A DNA stretch of 64,000 nt from assembly GCF_019665785.1 (NCBI RefSeq), contig NZ_CP081149.1:1798001-1862000 (forward strand). Reading direction: 5' to 3'. The first letter of the stretch is position 1; every line of letters starts with the position of its first letter. Source of the DNA: Deefgea piscis. Its GTDB lineage: Bacteria; Pseudomonadota; Gammaproteobacteria; Burkholderiales; Chitinibacteraceae. Of the stretch, positions 36,246 to 46,215 are shown piece by piece. The translations under genes were made by a program, and so were the position numbers. Under the pieces are notes generated by a model. That model was not told where the DNA came from. It saw only the letters and a program-made list of their open reading frames with translations, and did no database searches.

Positions 36246-37790
36246 ATGTGTGGCATTGTAGGTGTGGTCGCTAAAACTCCGGTAAATCAAATGTTGTACG
36301 ACGGGCTGCTGGTTCTGCAGCACCGTGGACAAGATGCCGCCGGTATTGTCACTGCTGAACAGCAAGTGCTTCATATGCATAAAGGCCAAGGCCTAGTTCG
36401 CGACGTGTTCCGCACGCGCAATATGCGTTCTTTAATGGGGAATGTCGGCATCGGCCACGTTCGCTATCCAACGGCCGGTTCGGCTTCTAGTTTGGCCGAA
36501 GCGCAGCCGTTTTATGTCAACAGTCCTTTTGGGATTGTATTGGCACATAACGGCAATTTGACCAACGATAAGCAGCTCAAAGAAGATATGTACCGCACGG
36601 ATCTGCGGCACATTAATACCAATTCGGATTCTGAAGCGCTGTGTAATGTTTTTGCACATGAATTGTCGCGCCGCGTCTCAGGCCCGCAACTGGATGCCGA
36701 TACGGTATTTGATGCGATTACTGCGGTGCATAAGCGTGTCAAAGGCGCGTATGCCGTCGTGGCGATTATCGCTGGTTTTGGTATGGTGGCATTTCGTGAT
36801 CCACATGGCATTCGTCCTTTGTCTTTGGGAAGCCATGAAACGCCAGAAGGCATGGAGTACATTGTCGCCAGCGAGTCGGTAGCGTTGGATGTGCTCGGCT
36901 TTAAGTTTATGCGTGATGTTGCACCCGGCGAGGCGATTTATGTGACCTTTGATGGCGAACTGTCTAGCCGCCAATGCCACCCTAATCCAGTGTTGGTGCC
37001 ATGCATTTTTGAGCATGTTTACTTTGCTCGTCCAGACTCAGTGATTGATGGCATTTCGGTGCATGAGTCTCGCTTGAAGATGGGTGAACAGCTTGCCGAT
37101 AAGGTGCGTAAGCTGGTGCCTGCGCTGGATATTGATGTCGTGATCCCGATTCCGGATACCAGTCGTGATGCGGCGCTGCAGTTGGCGGATGCTTTGGGCT
37201 TGCCATATCGTGAAGGCTTTATGAAAAACCGCTATATCGGCCGCACTTTTATTATGCCGGGACAAGCGAGTCGTAAAAAATCAGTGCGCCAAAAGCTCAA
37301 TCCGATTGCGGTTGAGTTCCGAGGCAAGAATGTCTTGCTAGTGGATGACTCGATTGTTCGCGGAACAACGTCAAAAGAAATCGTGCAAATGGTGCGCGAC
37401 GTTGGCGCCAATAAAGTGTATTTGGCTTCGGCTGCGCCACCAGTGAAGTATCCACATGTGTATGGCATTGATATGCCAACGCGTGCCGAGTTAATTGCGA
37501 CTGATCGCGATGCGGTGCAAATTGCGCAAGAAATTGGTGCTGACGCTGTGATTTACCAAGAGCTCGATGCGTTGATTCAAGCCTGTACTGATGCCAGTGG
37601 TGGCAAAATTACCGCTTTTGAAACATCATGCTTTGATGGTAAATATATTACCGGCGACATCACCGATGCCTATCTGGATGAATTAGAGGCAAAGCGTATT
37701 TCGCCATTGTCGACTAAAGCGGCCGATGGTGATGCCGATAGCCGTATTTTGGATATGAATATTGGCGTTGCTGAGCAAAATTTAATTTAA
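36246..37790 (+). CDS. purF: Amidophosphoribosyltransferase
   Basis: First committed step of purine synthesis. The 514-residue protein has an N-terminal Ntn glutaminase domain starting at Cys2 (MCGIVGVV), HNGNLTN in that domain, and a C-terminal phosphoribosyltransferase domain with [16 protein letters not shown]. No iron-sulfur propeptide is present. It is followed by a terminator and the 14-bp tandem repeat. Confidence 0.98.
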   Translation: MCGIVGVVAKTPVNQMLYDGLLVLQHRGQDAAGIVTAEQQVLHMHKGQGLVRDVFRTRNMRSLMGNVGIGHVRYPTAGSASSLAEAQPFYVNSPFGIVLAHNGNLTNDKQLKEDMYRTDLRHINTNSDSEALCNVFAHELSRRVSGPQLDADTVFDAITAVHKRVKGAYAVVAIIAGFGMVAFRDPHGIRPLSLGSHETPEGMEYIVASESVALDVLGFKFMRDVAPGEAIYVTFDGELSSRQCHPNPVLVPCIFEHVYFARPDSVIDGISVHESRLKMGEQLADKVRKLVPALDIDVVIPIPDTSRDAALQLADALGLPYREGFMKNRYIGRTFIMPGQASRKKSVRQKLNPIAVEFRGKNVLLVDDSIVRGTTSKEIVQMVRDVGANKVYLASAAPPVKYPHVYGIDMPTRAELIATDRDAVQIAQEIGADAVIYQELDALIQACTDASGGKITAFETSCFDGKYITGDITDAYLDELEAKRISPLSTKAADGDADSRILDMNIGVAEQNLI

Positions 37791-37807
37791 TCGTATTTGA
37801 AACAAAT

Positions 37808-37835
37808 AAACGGGGGCGATAGCTCCCGTTTTTAT
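37808..37835 (+). terminator. Terminator after purF
   Basis: AAACGGGGGC-GATA-GCTCCCGTTT (10-bp stem, one G-T pair) followed by TTT. Its T-tract merges into the tandem repeat. Confidence 0.85.
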
Positions 37836-37866
37836 TGGGTTGTTTTTATTGGGTTGTTTTTATTGG
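37828..37866 (+). repeat. 14-bp tandem repeat between purF and metZ
   Basis: GTTTTTATTGGGTT occurs twice in perfect tandem (37828-37841, 37842-37855), with an 11-base partial third copy (37856-37866). It starts within the terminator stem, so it looks like a local duplication of the terminator T-tract. Confidence 0.88.
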
Positions 37867-37881
37867 ATTAAGTCAATCATT

Positions 37882-39054
37882 ATGCTGAATTTAAATGAGC
37901 TTCACCCCGAAACATTAGCCGTTCGCGCAGGAACGATGCGCTCTGAGTTTGGTGAGCATTCGGATGCGTTGTATCTGACTTCCAGCTTTGTTGTGGGTTC
38001 AGCCGAAGAAGCTGCGCTAAAGTTTACTGGCCAAATGCCGGGGTATATTTATTCGCGGTTTACTAATCCAACGGTTGCGGCCTTTGAGCAGCGTTTGGCC
38101 GCTTTGGAGTGCGCTGAGCGCGCGGTGGCAACCGCTTCGGGTATGAGTGCCATTTTGGCCTTGTGTATGGCCCACCTTAAATCGGGTGATCATATCGTGG
38201 CATCGAGTGGCTTATTTGGCGCAACCATCCAATTATTTAATACCTATTTGGCTAAATTCGGCGTTACGGTGAGCTATGCCGCGCAAACCGATTTGAGTGC
38301 GTGGGAAGCTGCAGCGCAAACCAATACCAAGTTGTTTTTTTTAGAAACCCCAAATAATCCACTGACTGAGATTGCGGATATTGCAGCGATTGCCGAAATT
38401 GCCCATCGGCATGGTGCGCTGCTGGCGGTTGATAATTGTTTTTGCTCGCCGGCGTTGCAGCAGCCACTCAAGTGGGGCGCTGATTTGGTGGTGCATTCTG
38501 CGACTAAATTTATTGATGGGCAGGGGCGAGTGTTGGGTGGCGCGGTCGTGGGTAGCCATGCATTGATTGAGCCGATCTATCTGTTTTTACGCACTGCAGG
38601 GCCTACGTTGTCTGCGTTCAACGCTTGGGTGTTGCTCAAAGGCTTAGAGACTTTGGGCTTGCGGATGAAGGCGCATTGCGAAAATGCGCTTAAATTGGCG
38701 CAATGGTTAGAAACGCAGCCGCAAGTGAGTCGGGTGTATTATCCGGGCTTGGTATCACACCCACAATATGCTTTGGCGCAACGCCAGCAAACAGGCGCGG
38801 GCGGTGTGTTGTCGTTTGAGCTAAAAGGCGGTAAAGCGGCGGCGTGGGCGTTGATCGATGCGGTGCAGCTAATGAGTCGAACGGCGAATCTGGGTGATAC
38901 ACGCACCACAATTACTCATCCTGCAACCACTTCACATGGCCGTTTAACGCCTGAAGCGCGCGCAGCTGCGGGTATTTCGGATGGGATGGTACGGATTTCT
39001 GTCGGCTTAGAGCATATTGATGATTTGATTAAAGACTTAGTATCTGGCCTCTGA
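37882..39054 (+). CDS. metZ: O-succinylhomoserine sulfhydrylase
   Basis: PLP enzyme of the Cys/Met metabolism family that forms homocysteine directly from O-succinylhomoserine and sulfide. I start at ATG 37882 (MLNLNELHPETLAVRAG), 390 residues; the frame from 37840 runs through the tandem repeat. Motifs are YSRFTNPTVAAFEQRLAALE, ATASGMSAIL, VVHSATKFIDGQGRVLGGA with the PLP Lys, and LGDTRTTITHPATTSH. Position after purF is conserved in Pseudomonas and betaproteobacteria and favours MetZ over MetB/MetC. Confidence 0.93.
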   Translation: MLNLNELHPETLAVRAGTMRSEFGEHSDALYLTSSFVVGSAEEAALKFTGQMPGYIYSRFTNPTVAAFEQRLAALECAERAVATASGMSAILALCMAHLKSGDHIVASSGLFGATIQLFNTYLAKFGVTVSYAAQTDLSAWEAAAQTNTKLFFLETPNNPLTEIADIAAIAEIAHRHGALLAVDNCFCSPALQQPLKWGADLVVHSATKFIDGQGRVLGGAVVGSHALIEPIYLFLRTAGPTLSAFNAWVLLKGLETLGLRMKAHCENALKLAQWLETQPQVSRVYYPGLVSHPQYALAQRQQTGAGGVLSFELKGGKAAAWALIDAVQLMSRTANLGDTRTTITHPATTSHGRLTPEARAAAGISDGMVRISVGLEHIDDLIKDLVSGL

Positions 39055-39108
39055 TCTATAGGTATTGCTCTGCATGTCATTTAGTTTGTTGTTTGCAAGG
39101 TAATACCC

Positions 39109-39139
39109 AATAAAAAACCCGCTATGCGGGTTTTTTATT
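39109..39139. terminator. Bidirectional terminator, metZ / pitA
   Basis: AATAAAAAACCCGC-TAT-GCGGGTTTTTTATT, a perfect 14-bp stem between convergent genes. Confidence 0.92.
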
Positions 39140-39159
39140 GCAGCGTAAATTCACACGAC

Positions 39160-40629
39160 TTAGACGAAAATCTTACTGGCTATCCAAAATAATCCGCCAG
39201 ACATACAGATCGTCACGGGTAAGGTTAATACCCAGGCAATCGCGATGTTTTTCACTGTGCTTGATTGCAAGCCGCTCTTATTGGCCACCATGGTACCGGC
39301 CACCGCCGATGATAAAATGTGTGTGGTCGAAACCGGCATACCTGTCCAGCTGGCGATCCCGATGGCTAAGGCCGCAGTAATTTGCGCCGCATTGCCTTGA
39401 GAGTAGGTCATGCCTTTATTACCGATCTTTTCACCGACGGTGTAGACAATACGTTTCCAACCCACCATCGTGCCTAAACCGAGTGCTAAAGCGACAGCGA
39501 CAATCACCCACTGAGGTGCATATTCGGTGGTTGCTGTTAGGTCTTTACGGAATTTGTCGAGGCTGTGTTTTTCGTGCGACGTCCAGATTGGCAACTTAGA
39601 TGCTTTTTTGGCCGTGTCGTCAACACAGAGTAAAATCCGGCGAGCAGTAATGCGCTGTTCTGCGCTGAGCTCACTGTAAGATTTAACGTTAACTAGCATC
39701 TTGTCGAGTGAGTCAATTGCGGCGTAAGTCACTTCCGGCTTGCATTCAAATTGCGCCGGTAATGTCTGGTCCATTGGGCCTAAGTGCAGCGATTGATTGA
39801 TTTTATCGGCATGGCTTACGTAAAAGTCTTTGATGTGAATTGCCGCATCACGCGTGCGCTCAATGTCATAAATACTGCTAGTGCGATCAAGAACAAAGTT
39901 GCCCGGTGCTAAGCCCACCAGCACCAGCATCACTAAACCGATGCCTTTTTGTCCATCGTTAGAGCCGTGCGCAAAGCTTAAACCCATGGCTGAAGCAATG
40001 AGTGTGACGCGAGTCCAAAACGGCGGATGCTTTTTGCCATCAATCGCTTTGCGCTCGTCGGGGGTGAGATGCATATGTGACTGGCTAAAATAGCGTTTGA
40101 GCGCAATCAGCAAAATGCCAGCCAGAATCATGCCGAGCGCTGGAGAAATCAGTAATGACAGTAAAATGTCGATGGCTTTTTGGGTGTTAATGCCATGCAA
40201 CCAATGATTGCCATTGAGTATGGCATACATAATGCCAACGCCTAAAATCGAGCCAATCAGTGTGTGTGAACTTGAGGCTGGGATGCCCAGATACCACGTG
40301 CCTAAATTCCAAATAATCGCCGCTGAAAGTAAAGAAAACACCATGATGAGGCCATGGCTGCTGTTGACGTTCAGCAGTAACTCTACCGGTAGCAAGTGGA
40401 TGATGGCGTAAGCAACGCCAAGTCCACCCAATATGACACCTAAAAAGTTGAAGCAACCCGAAGCAACGACCGCTAAATTCGCCGGCATCGCCTTGGTGTA
40501 AATAACCGTCGCTACTGCGTTGGCGGTGTCGTGAAAACCATTAATGAATTCGTAAGCCAAAACAAAAAGCAGTGCTAAGGCTAAACTAATGGCCGTAATG
40601 GTATCTAAACCAGTGAATATTTCGGGCAT
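39160..40629 (-). CDS. pitA: Low-affinity inorganic phosphate transporter, PiT family
   Basis: Proton-coupled transporter of metal-phosphate complexes in the inner membrane. The 489-residue protein has about ten membrane helices. The two PiT signatures are YEFINGFHDTANAVATVIYT near the N-terminus and GWKRIVYTVGEKIG with GMPVSTTHILSSAVAG near the C-terminus. A long soluble loop (about 235-385) lies between the halves, as in E. coli PitA. No phoU-like gene precedes it, so it is PitA-type and not the PhoU-linked Pit. Confidence 0.93.
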   Translation of the reverse strand: MPEIFTGLDTITAISLALALLFVLAYEFINGFHDTANAVATVIYTKAMPANLAVVASGCFNFLGVILGGLGVAYAIIHLLPVELLLNVNSSHGLIMVFSLLSAAIIWNLGTWYLGIPASSSHTLIGSILGVGIMYAILNGNHWLHGINTQKAIDILLSLLISPALGMILAGILLIALKRYFSQSHMHLTPDERKAIDGKKHPPFWTRVTLIASAMGLSFAHGSNDGQKGIGLVMLVLVGLAPGNFVLDRTSSIYDIERTRDAAIHIKDFYVSHADKINQSLHLGPMDQTLPAQFECKPEVTYAAIDSLDKMLVNVKSYSELSAEQRITARRILLCVDDTAKKASKLPIWTSHEKHSLDKFRKDLTATTEYAPQWVIVAVALALGLGTMVGWKRIVYTVGEKIGNKGMTYSQGNAAQITAALAIGIASWTGMPVSTTHILSSAVAGTMVANKSGLQSSTVKNIAIAWVLTLPVTICMSGGLFWIASKIFV

Positions 40630-40741
40630 GGTTCAATTGTTACAAAAAGATGATGCGGCGAATTATCGCAGAATCTGTTGTATTCCGTTGGCTTGTTTAT
40701 GGTGTTAGATCAGAATAAGCTGAAAAAAAGATCGCTAGCCG

Positions 40742-42205
40742 TTACGAAGAGCAGCTCACTGACAGTGTGCTGGCCCAGTCTGGTGGTAGATCGGCGTAAT
40801 GATTGTTTTCAATTTGTTCATCAAATGGCTGTGCTAAGCAGGCTCCTAAACGCTCAATTTCACTAAAGTCTTGATGGTCTTCGGCCTGCCGAATGGCGAT
40901 TTCTGCTAAATGATTGCGTAAGATAAATTTAGGGTTGCAGCTGAGCATCGCGCGGCCACGTTCAAGACTTGTTTGTAGGTCCTGTGCTAAGCGTGCGCGA
41001 TAGCGAGTCAACCAAGCGGCAAAACCGGTTCGATCCAAAATAAGATCGAGCAATGGGGCGTCGTTTTGCAGCATCATCCAGTGCGATAATGTGCGCCAAA
41101 AACAAGTCCAATCAGTCTGTGCGCCTTGCAGTAATTCAAATAAATCAGTCACCAGTGTCCAGTCTGCCTCGTGCCAAACCGTGAGCCCGAGTTTTTGCCG
41201 TAGTTGCTCAGCAAAAGCGCTTTCAAATTGCGTTTGATATTGGCTGAGCGCGGCCAGTAAGTCGGTTTTTTCAATCAGAGGTAATAAAGCCTGTCCAAGG
41301 CAATGTAAGTTCCATAGCCCGATTTGTGGCTGTTGCTGATAGGCGTAACGGCCAGTGTCGTCGGAATGATTGCAAATATGGCCGGGGTTAAACCCGTCGA
41401 GAAAACCGAACGGACCATAATCCAGTGTGAGGCCAAGGATGGACATATTGTCTGAATTCATCACCCCGTGACAAAAGCCCACCGCCTGCCATTGCGCAAT
41501 GGTGTGCGCCGTTTTTGCTATGACCTGAGCAAACATCGCCAGATAGGGTTGTGCAGCGGTTTGGCATTCTGGGTAATGGTATTGCAAAGTCCAATCGGCC
41601 AATTGCTGCAGCGCTTCGAGGTTGTTGCGGTAGTATTGATGTTCAAAATGGCCAAAACGAAGAAAGGTCGGCGCCAGCCGAGTCAGTACGGCAGCGGTTT
41701 CACGGGTTTCTCGCCAAACGGTTTGGGGTGAACCACCAATGCCGAGTGCCCGAGTGGTCGGGATACCCAGGCCATGCATCGCCTCGCAGCACAAGTATTC
41801 ACGGATCGTTGAGCGCAATACTGCCCGACCATCACCACGGCGAGAATACGGCGTGGGACCCGCGCCTTTGAGTTGAACCTCCCAAACCTGCTGCTGCGGA
41901 TCGGTCAGCTCGGCGGTGATTAAGGCGCGGCCATCACCCAATTGCCCCGCGTTAATGCCAAATTGATGCCCTGAATACACCGTTGCAATCGGGGTGCTGT
42001 CTTGCGGTGTTTGATTACCCACTAGATAATCAGCTAATTGCAGTTGTTCATTTTGTGGTGCCAAGCCCAATGTTTTGGCTAGCGGTGCATTCCATGCCAC
42101 GACAATGGCTGCTGGCATTGGTGTAGTGGGTGTTTCGCGATAAAACTGCGTGCCTAAAGCTTGAAAACGAAGTGCTGCTGGTAAGTGCTTGAGCTGAGCG
42201 GGCAT
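40742..42205 (-). CDS. selO: Protein adenylyltransferase SelO (YdiU)
   Basis: Pseudokinase-fold enzyme that transfers AMP to proteins and is linked to redox stress. The 487-residue protein has VYSGHQFGINAGQLGDGRAL, GAGPTPYSRRGDGRAVLRST, FCHGVMNSDNMSILG and DYGPFGFLD. The C-terminus SCSS carries the redox Cys typical of bacterial SelO. ATG 42205 is chosen; a TTG at 42247 would extend it by 14 residues. It is divergent from ybaK. Confidence 0.94.
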   Translation of the reverse strand: MPAQLKHLPAALRFQALGTQFYRETPTTPMPAAIVVAWNAPLAKTLGLAPQNEQLQLADYLVGNQTPQDSTPIATVYSGHQFGINAGQLGDGRALITAELTDPQQQVWEVQLKGAGPTPYSRRGDGRAVLRSTIREYLCCEAMHGLGIPTTRALGIGGSPQTVWRETRETAAVLTRLAPTFLRFGHFEHQYYRNNLEALQQLADWTLQYHYPECQTAAQPYLAMFAQVIAKTAHTIAQWQAVGFCHGVMNSDNMSILGLTLDYGPFGFLDGFNPGHICNHSDDTGRYAYQQQPQIGLWNLHCLGQALLPLIEKTDLLAALSQYQTQFESAFAEQLRQKLGLTVWHEADWTLVTDLFELLQGAQTDWTCFWRTLSHWMMLQNDAPLLDLILDRTGFAAWLTRYRARLAQDLQTSLERGRAMLSCNPKFILRNHLAEIAIRQAEDHQDFSEIERLGACLAQPFDEQIENNHYADLPPDWASTLSVSCSS

Positions 42206-42261
42206 GGCGAATATGGTTGAGTAATTTAGTCGGTTATTATGCCGCAAGTTAAGCGAGTTAG

Positions 42262-42750
42262 ATGATGAATGAAAAAATTTCAGTCACAACGGCAATACGC
42301 GCTTTGCGTGCCCATCAAGTGAGCTACACCGAGCATCTGTATCATTACGAAGAGAAAGGTGGGACTGCGGTGTCGGCGCGAGAATTGGGTGTGCCAGAAC
42401 ACGCGGTGATCAAAACATTGATTATGGAAAACGAGAAAAAACAAGCGCTGGTGGTGCTGATGCATGGAGATTGTGAAGTATCGACCAAAAATTTAGCGCG
42501 GATTATTGGCTGCAAAGCCATTCACCCTTGTGTTCCTGAGGTGGCCAATAAACATAGCGGTTTTATCGTTGGCGGCACGTCCCCATTTGGTACAAAGAAA
42601 AAAATGCCGATCTATATGCAAGAATCGATTGCTGCTTTGGATAAAATCTACATCAATGGCGGACGGCGAGGTTTTTTGGTGGGGATCAGTCCGGCGGACT
42701 GTATTGCCGTGCTGCAGCCACAGTTAGTGGATGTGGCGATTAACAATTAA
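42262..42750 (+). CDS. ybaK: Cys-tRNA(Pro)/Cys-tRNA(Cys) deacylase YbaK
   Basis: Trans-editing factor that hydrolyses mischarged Cys-tRNA(Pro). The 162-residue YbaK/ProX domain has VPEHAVIKTLI, GDCEVSTKNLAR, GGTSPFGTKKKMPIYM and GGRRGFLVGISPAD. The start could be the second ATG at 42265. Its 3' end overlaps the 3' end of the convergent response-regulator gene by four bases. Confidence 0.93.
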   Translation: MMNEKISVTTAIRALRAHQVSYTEHLYHYEEKGGTAVSARELGVPEHAVIKTLIMENEKKQALVVLMHGDCEVSTKNLARIIGCKAIHPCVPEVANKHSGFIVGGTSPFGTKKKMPIYMQESIAALDKIYINGGRRGFLVGISPADCIAVLQPQLVDVAINN

Positions 42751-44366
42751 TTGTCAAACAGCTGTTGCAAGTCTTGGCTCAGACTATGCTGTGTGCCGGC
42801 ATCGATCAGCCCATGTAAACGCTCAATCATGCCACTGGCAACGGTGATTAAGGCGTCGCGTTCTTTTTTATCGATGTCCGGTTTGGTTTTAAGATATTTG
42901 ACAATGGCATGGCTGGTCGAGAGCATTAGTCGGTTATTGCAGGTGTTTTGGGCTGCGGGCAGTAAAATATCAATGGCTTCGGTGAACTCTGATTTCAGCA
43001 TGTGCTGAACGCCGCGGTTATTCAGATCGTTTACCTCTTGCCCAATTTGTTGAATATAAGTCTGCCATGCTGGTCGCATATTGGCCGCGCTTTCAAGTAA
43101 TCCGGAGATATGGCGGTTGGTAATGAAACGCTGACTGATATGCCGTAGCCATTTATACGGGGCGGTCTGCCCCGATGGAGTTTCACCATCGACGGATGCA
43201 GGGCAGATTAAGTCGGCCGCCATAATGAAGCTAGTGGCGATTTCTTGCGTCATTTCCGGGTGGCTTAAATGAATTTCGATTTCATTGAGTCGCTGTGGTT
43301 TGCCTTCGTAAATCGATGTGGCAATAAAATCAATGATCTTGTTTTTAACGCTCTGGTCTTTTTTGGCGATTTCTTTTACCAGGCGCAGGTATTTTTCTGC
43401 ATCGGACGAATTGTTTTCTCGGCGAGCGGCGAGTGCCAGCTGCAGTACCGTGTCGGCGCTAAGTGCAGCGGAGTTGCCGCCGCATTTAACCGCTTGCTCA
43501 AGTAGTTTTTTGGCTTTAGTAGAGTCGCCCAGCATATTGGCTAAATTGCCAGCTTTTTGCAGTCGGCTCACGTTGTTGGGCGTCATCGCGAGGCATTTTT
43601 CAAAGACCGCCATCGCTTGGTCAAGCCGGCCATCGGCCATATACATCGATGCCAGCTCTTCATAGGCATCGACATACTGGGCGTGCTCAACAATCGCCGC
43701 TTGCAGTGCACCTTCAGCTTGATTTTTTTTGCCTTGGCGTACTAGTGCTTTGGCCAGTCCTAACTTGGCCCAAGGAATCATTCTTTGGCTGAGGATTTCT
43801 TCAAATAGTAGTCGAGCTTGTTCCAGCTGTCCGGCTTCAAGTAATAAACTAGAGAGTAATCGCATTAAATCGCTGCGAAAGCCTTCTGCCTTGGGGATTA
43901 GCTCTTTGGCAGCAGTAATGGCGCCACTAATGTCATCTTCATTGATTTTGTCGTAGATCGGCTTTAAAAAACGCTTGCGCTTCCAAGCTAGCGAGAGGCG
44001 TTGCGTTAGTAATGCACTAGTGAAGGGTTTAATAAGGTAATCATCAGGGCCGATTTCGGCAACGGCGACGACTTTTTCATATGCCGCTTCGGCGGTGATC
44101 ATGATCCAAATGGTGTAGAGCGGTAATTCGCTGCTTTGACGAAGTTCTTCGAGTAGTTCTTGCCCATTCATGCCTTCGCCAAAATGGTAGTCACATAAAA
44201 CGACATCGTATTGTGCGTTGCGTAAGCGGCGACGGGTTTCGCCAATACTGCTGGCTGCGTCCACCCGATTAATGCCGCATTGCGCCAATGTCATTCTGAG
44301 TGATTGCCTGACAGTGGGGGCATCGTCTGCAATCAATACATGCGCTTGAGAGAAATCATCGGCCAT
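42747..44366 (-). CDS. Response regulator with C-terminal TPR-like repeats
   Basis: A 539-residue protein. Residues 1-125 form a CheY-like receiver with the acidic pair D14/D15, phosphoacceptor D59 in VVLCDYHFG, T91 and K113 (LIKPF), so it looks phosphorylatable. Residues about 150-330 contain TPR-type helical repeats (for example AMAVFEKCLAMTPNNVSRLQKA). The rest is helical and unassigned. There is no DNA-binding or enzymatic output domain, so output is presumably by protein contact. No histidine kinase lies next to it. Confidence 0.88.
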   Translation of the reverse strand: MADDFSQAHVLIADDAPTVRQSLRMTLAQCGINRVDAASSIGETRRRLRNAQYDVVLCDYHFGEGMNGQELLEELRQSSELPLYTIWIMITAEAAYEKVVAVAEIGPDDYLIKPFTSALLTQRLSLAWKRKRFLKPIYDKINEDDISGAITAAKELIPKAEGFRSDLMRLLSSLLLEAGQLEQARLLFEEILSQRMIPWAKLGLAKALVRQGKKNQAEGALQAAIVEHAQYVDAYEELASMYMADGRLDQAMAVFEKCLAMTPNNVSRLQKAGNLANMLGDSTKAKKLLEQAVKCGGNSAALSADTVLQLALAARRENNSSDAEKYLRLVKEIAKKDQSVKNKIIDFIATSIYEGKPQRLNEIEIHLSHPEMTQEIATSFIMAADLICPASVDGETPSGQTAPYKWLRHISQRFITNRHISGLLESAANMRPAWQTYIQQIGQEVNDLNNRGVQHMLKSEFTEAIDILLPAAQNTCNNRLMLSTSHAIVKYLKTKPDIDKKERDALITVASGMIERLHGLIDAGTQHSLSQDLQQLFDN

Positions 44367-44483
44367 TTCGATCTGACTTTTTAGCTGTAGTAGGCTTACT
44401 ATCGACTATTTTTCTCTAAGCTCAAGGCTTGCAGCTGTTTCTAGTATTTAAGTGCACATTGATTGTTGTCGTCATACTGAAAA

Positions 44484-44909
44484 TTAATCTGAGCTGACTA
44501 CAGCAAAACGCTGGCGCAGCCAGCGAATTGGCGCTCCGACGATGGGGAGTTTTTGCAGTAATTCTTCGGCGGCATCCCAGTAATCGCGATGCAACGTGAC
44601 CAGTCCCTCGTCATTAAACACTAGATGTGATCCGCCGACGATTTGGTAGGGCTTGCCGTTCAAGCTAAATTCAAATGTCCACGTCACAAAGGCTTGCTGG
44701 TGCTGGGCGATTTGCTCGCCAATCACAAAACGTGGGTTTTCGGTGGTGGCGAACATGTGCTTGAAAATGCCCTCAATGGCTATCACACCCGTCACGTCAT
44801 TAAATGGGTCTTTAAAGCGTGCCGTTGGCGCGTAAAACTGGGCTGCATCGTGCAGCGTTTGCGGTGTTAGCGTGCTGTACCAGTGCAAAAGTGGGGTTAA
44901 GCTGTTCAT
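44484..44909 (-). CDS. SnoaL-like (NTF2-fold) protein
   Basis: A 141-residue cone-fold domain, starting MNSLTPLLHWYSTLTP at 44909 and overlapping the previous stop as ATGA. FYAPTARFKDPFNDVTG and a C-terminal GGSHLVFNDEGLVTLHRDYWD are typical of SnoaL-like polyketide cyclase/isomerase relatives. It is the last gene of the eight-gene lipid-modification operon. Catalytic role unknown; it could bind or isomerise a hydrophobic product. No T-rich hairpin is evident after it. Confidence 0.82.
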   Translation of the reverse strand: MNSLTPLLHWYSTLTPQTLHDAAQFYAPTARFKDPFNDVTGVIAIEGIFKHMFATTENPRFVIGEQIAQHQQAFVTWTFEFSLNGKPYQIVGGSHLVFNDEGLVTLHRDYWDAAEELLQKLPIVGAPIRWLRQRFAVVSSD

Positions 44910-45688
44910 GGGTTTTTTACCAAATGAGAGAGCAGTGCAAATCGGCAGCGATAGGGTAGCAGTTGCAGTAATTTTAATATTTGGGTAAAGCGCCATGGGA
45001 AATGGATTTCAAATTTCCCTGCGCTGATGCCGTGCCAAATCGCGCTGGCGGCTTGTTCTGGTGTTTGCAAGGCGGGCATCGTGAAGTCATTTTTAGCGGT
45101 CAGATGGGTTTTGACAAAGCCCGGATTAATTAAATACACATTCAATCCTTTGGGGTGCAAATCACCATACAAAATTTCGGCCAAATTAATCATTGCCGCT
45201 TTGGTCGGTCCGTAAACGCTAGCGTTGGGCAAACCCATGAAGCCCGCGACACTGGCAATTAAGCCAATGCCGCCGCTGCCGCGCGCAATCAGTTCGGGCA
45301 AGATGGTGGCCAAGCCGCTGTAAACGCTACCAAGATTAGTTTGTAAAGTTTGTGCCGCAATGGCGGGATTGACGTCCCAACTGCGCTCAGGCCGGTAATC
45401 GGCCGCGCAAAAGACAATCAAATCCACACCGCCTAATTGGGCGACAATTTGGCCGTAGCTGCTTTGCCATGCAGCGGTGTCGAGCACATCAAACGGTAAG
45501 ATCAGTGCCTTGGCGTGTTGCTGGGCCACTTGCTCTAGTTGCGGCTGACGGCGCGCCGATAAAATCACCGATGCGCCTGCAGCCAAAGCGTGCTGAGCCA
45601 GCGCTGCGCCAATACCGCTAGAAGCACCGATTAACCAGACGCGTTGCCCAGCCCAATCTTTGATCGGATGATTTAAAGGGGCAAACAT
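44906..45688 (-). CDS. Short-chain dehydrogenase/reductase
   Basis: A 260-residue Rossmann-fold SDR. It has the cofactor motif LIGASSGIGAALAQHAL (about 18-34), CAADY near NAG position, catalytic Ser in LIASVAGF, and YGPTKAA with the catalytic Tyr and Lys. Arg at the cofactor pocket (SARRQPQ) suggests NADPH. A hydrophobic, basic C-terminus (about 225-260) may contact the membrane. It starts two bases after the DUF3833 stop. Confidence 0.9.
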   Translation of the reverse strand: MFAPLNHPIKDWAGQRVWLIGASSGIGAALAQHALAAGASVILSARRQPQLEQVAQQHAKALILPFDVLDTAAWQSSYGQIVAQLGGVDLIVFCAADYRPERSWDVNPAIAAQTLQTNLGSVYSGLATILPELIARGSGGIGLIASVAGFMGLPNASVYGPTKAAMINLAEILYGDLHPKGLNVYLINPGFVKTHLTAKNDFTMPALQTPEQAASAIWHGISAGKFEIHFPWRFTQILKLLQLLPYRCRFALLSHLVKNP

Positions 45689-45690
45689 GG

Positions 45691-46215
45691 CTAGTCTCTT
45701 TTCTGAAAAAACAACGTCACTTGGCCAAGCTCAAAGCCAAATTTTTGCATGCTGGCCCGATTGATCATCGCTTTGTCATCAATTAAAAACATCCAATCGT
45801 CAAATTGCACTTCATAGGTTTTGCCATCCACCGGTAAAAACATCGTGTAGCGCCAATTGAGTGCATTGCCCGCAATTTTGCCAACCGCTTCGCCTTTCAC
45901 ATCATCTGCCGTGCCGCGCCAAGTGCCATCCGCGGCTTGGGTGAGTGTCCAAATGCGTTGTTGGGTGCTGCCATCGTCGTATTTAAATTGCTCGTCAAGG
46001 ACGAGCTTGCCGTTGTTGTGCGTACCGGTAATTTCCACATGAAAGCGTTTGACGACTTCACCACTGCGTTTTTGAAACATGCCCCACGCATCGGTTTTGC
46101 CAACAAAGTAATGCACTAAATCGAGCTTAGGTTCCGCCTTTTGATATTGCGCCACATCCGGCGACGCGCAGGCAGTCAGCAAGCCACACAAGGCGGCGAT
46201 GATTGATTTTTTCAT
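45691..46215 (-). CDS. DUF3833 lipoprotein
   Basis: A 174-residue protein with a lipoprotein signal peptide MKKSIIAALCGLLTACAS (lipobox LTAC). The mature domain shows WGMFQKRSGEVVKRFHVEI, FKYDDGSTQQRIWTL and YEVQFDDWMFLIDD, the DUF3833 pattern. I start at ATG 46215, overlapping the MFS stop by four bases. It is likely an envelope lipoprotein binding or handling the modified lipid (inference from operon context). Confidence 0.85.
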   Translation of the reverse strand: MKKSIIAALCGLLTACASPDVAQYQKAEPKLDLVHYFVGKTDAWGMFQKRSGEVVKRFHVEITGTHNNGKLVLDEQFKYDDGSTQQRIWTLTQAADGTWRGTADDVKGEAVGKIAGNALNWRYTMFLPVDGKTYEVQFDDWMFLIDDKAMINRASMQKFGFELGQVTLFFQKRD

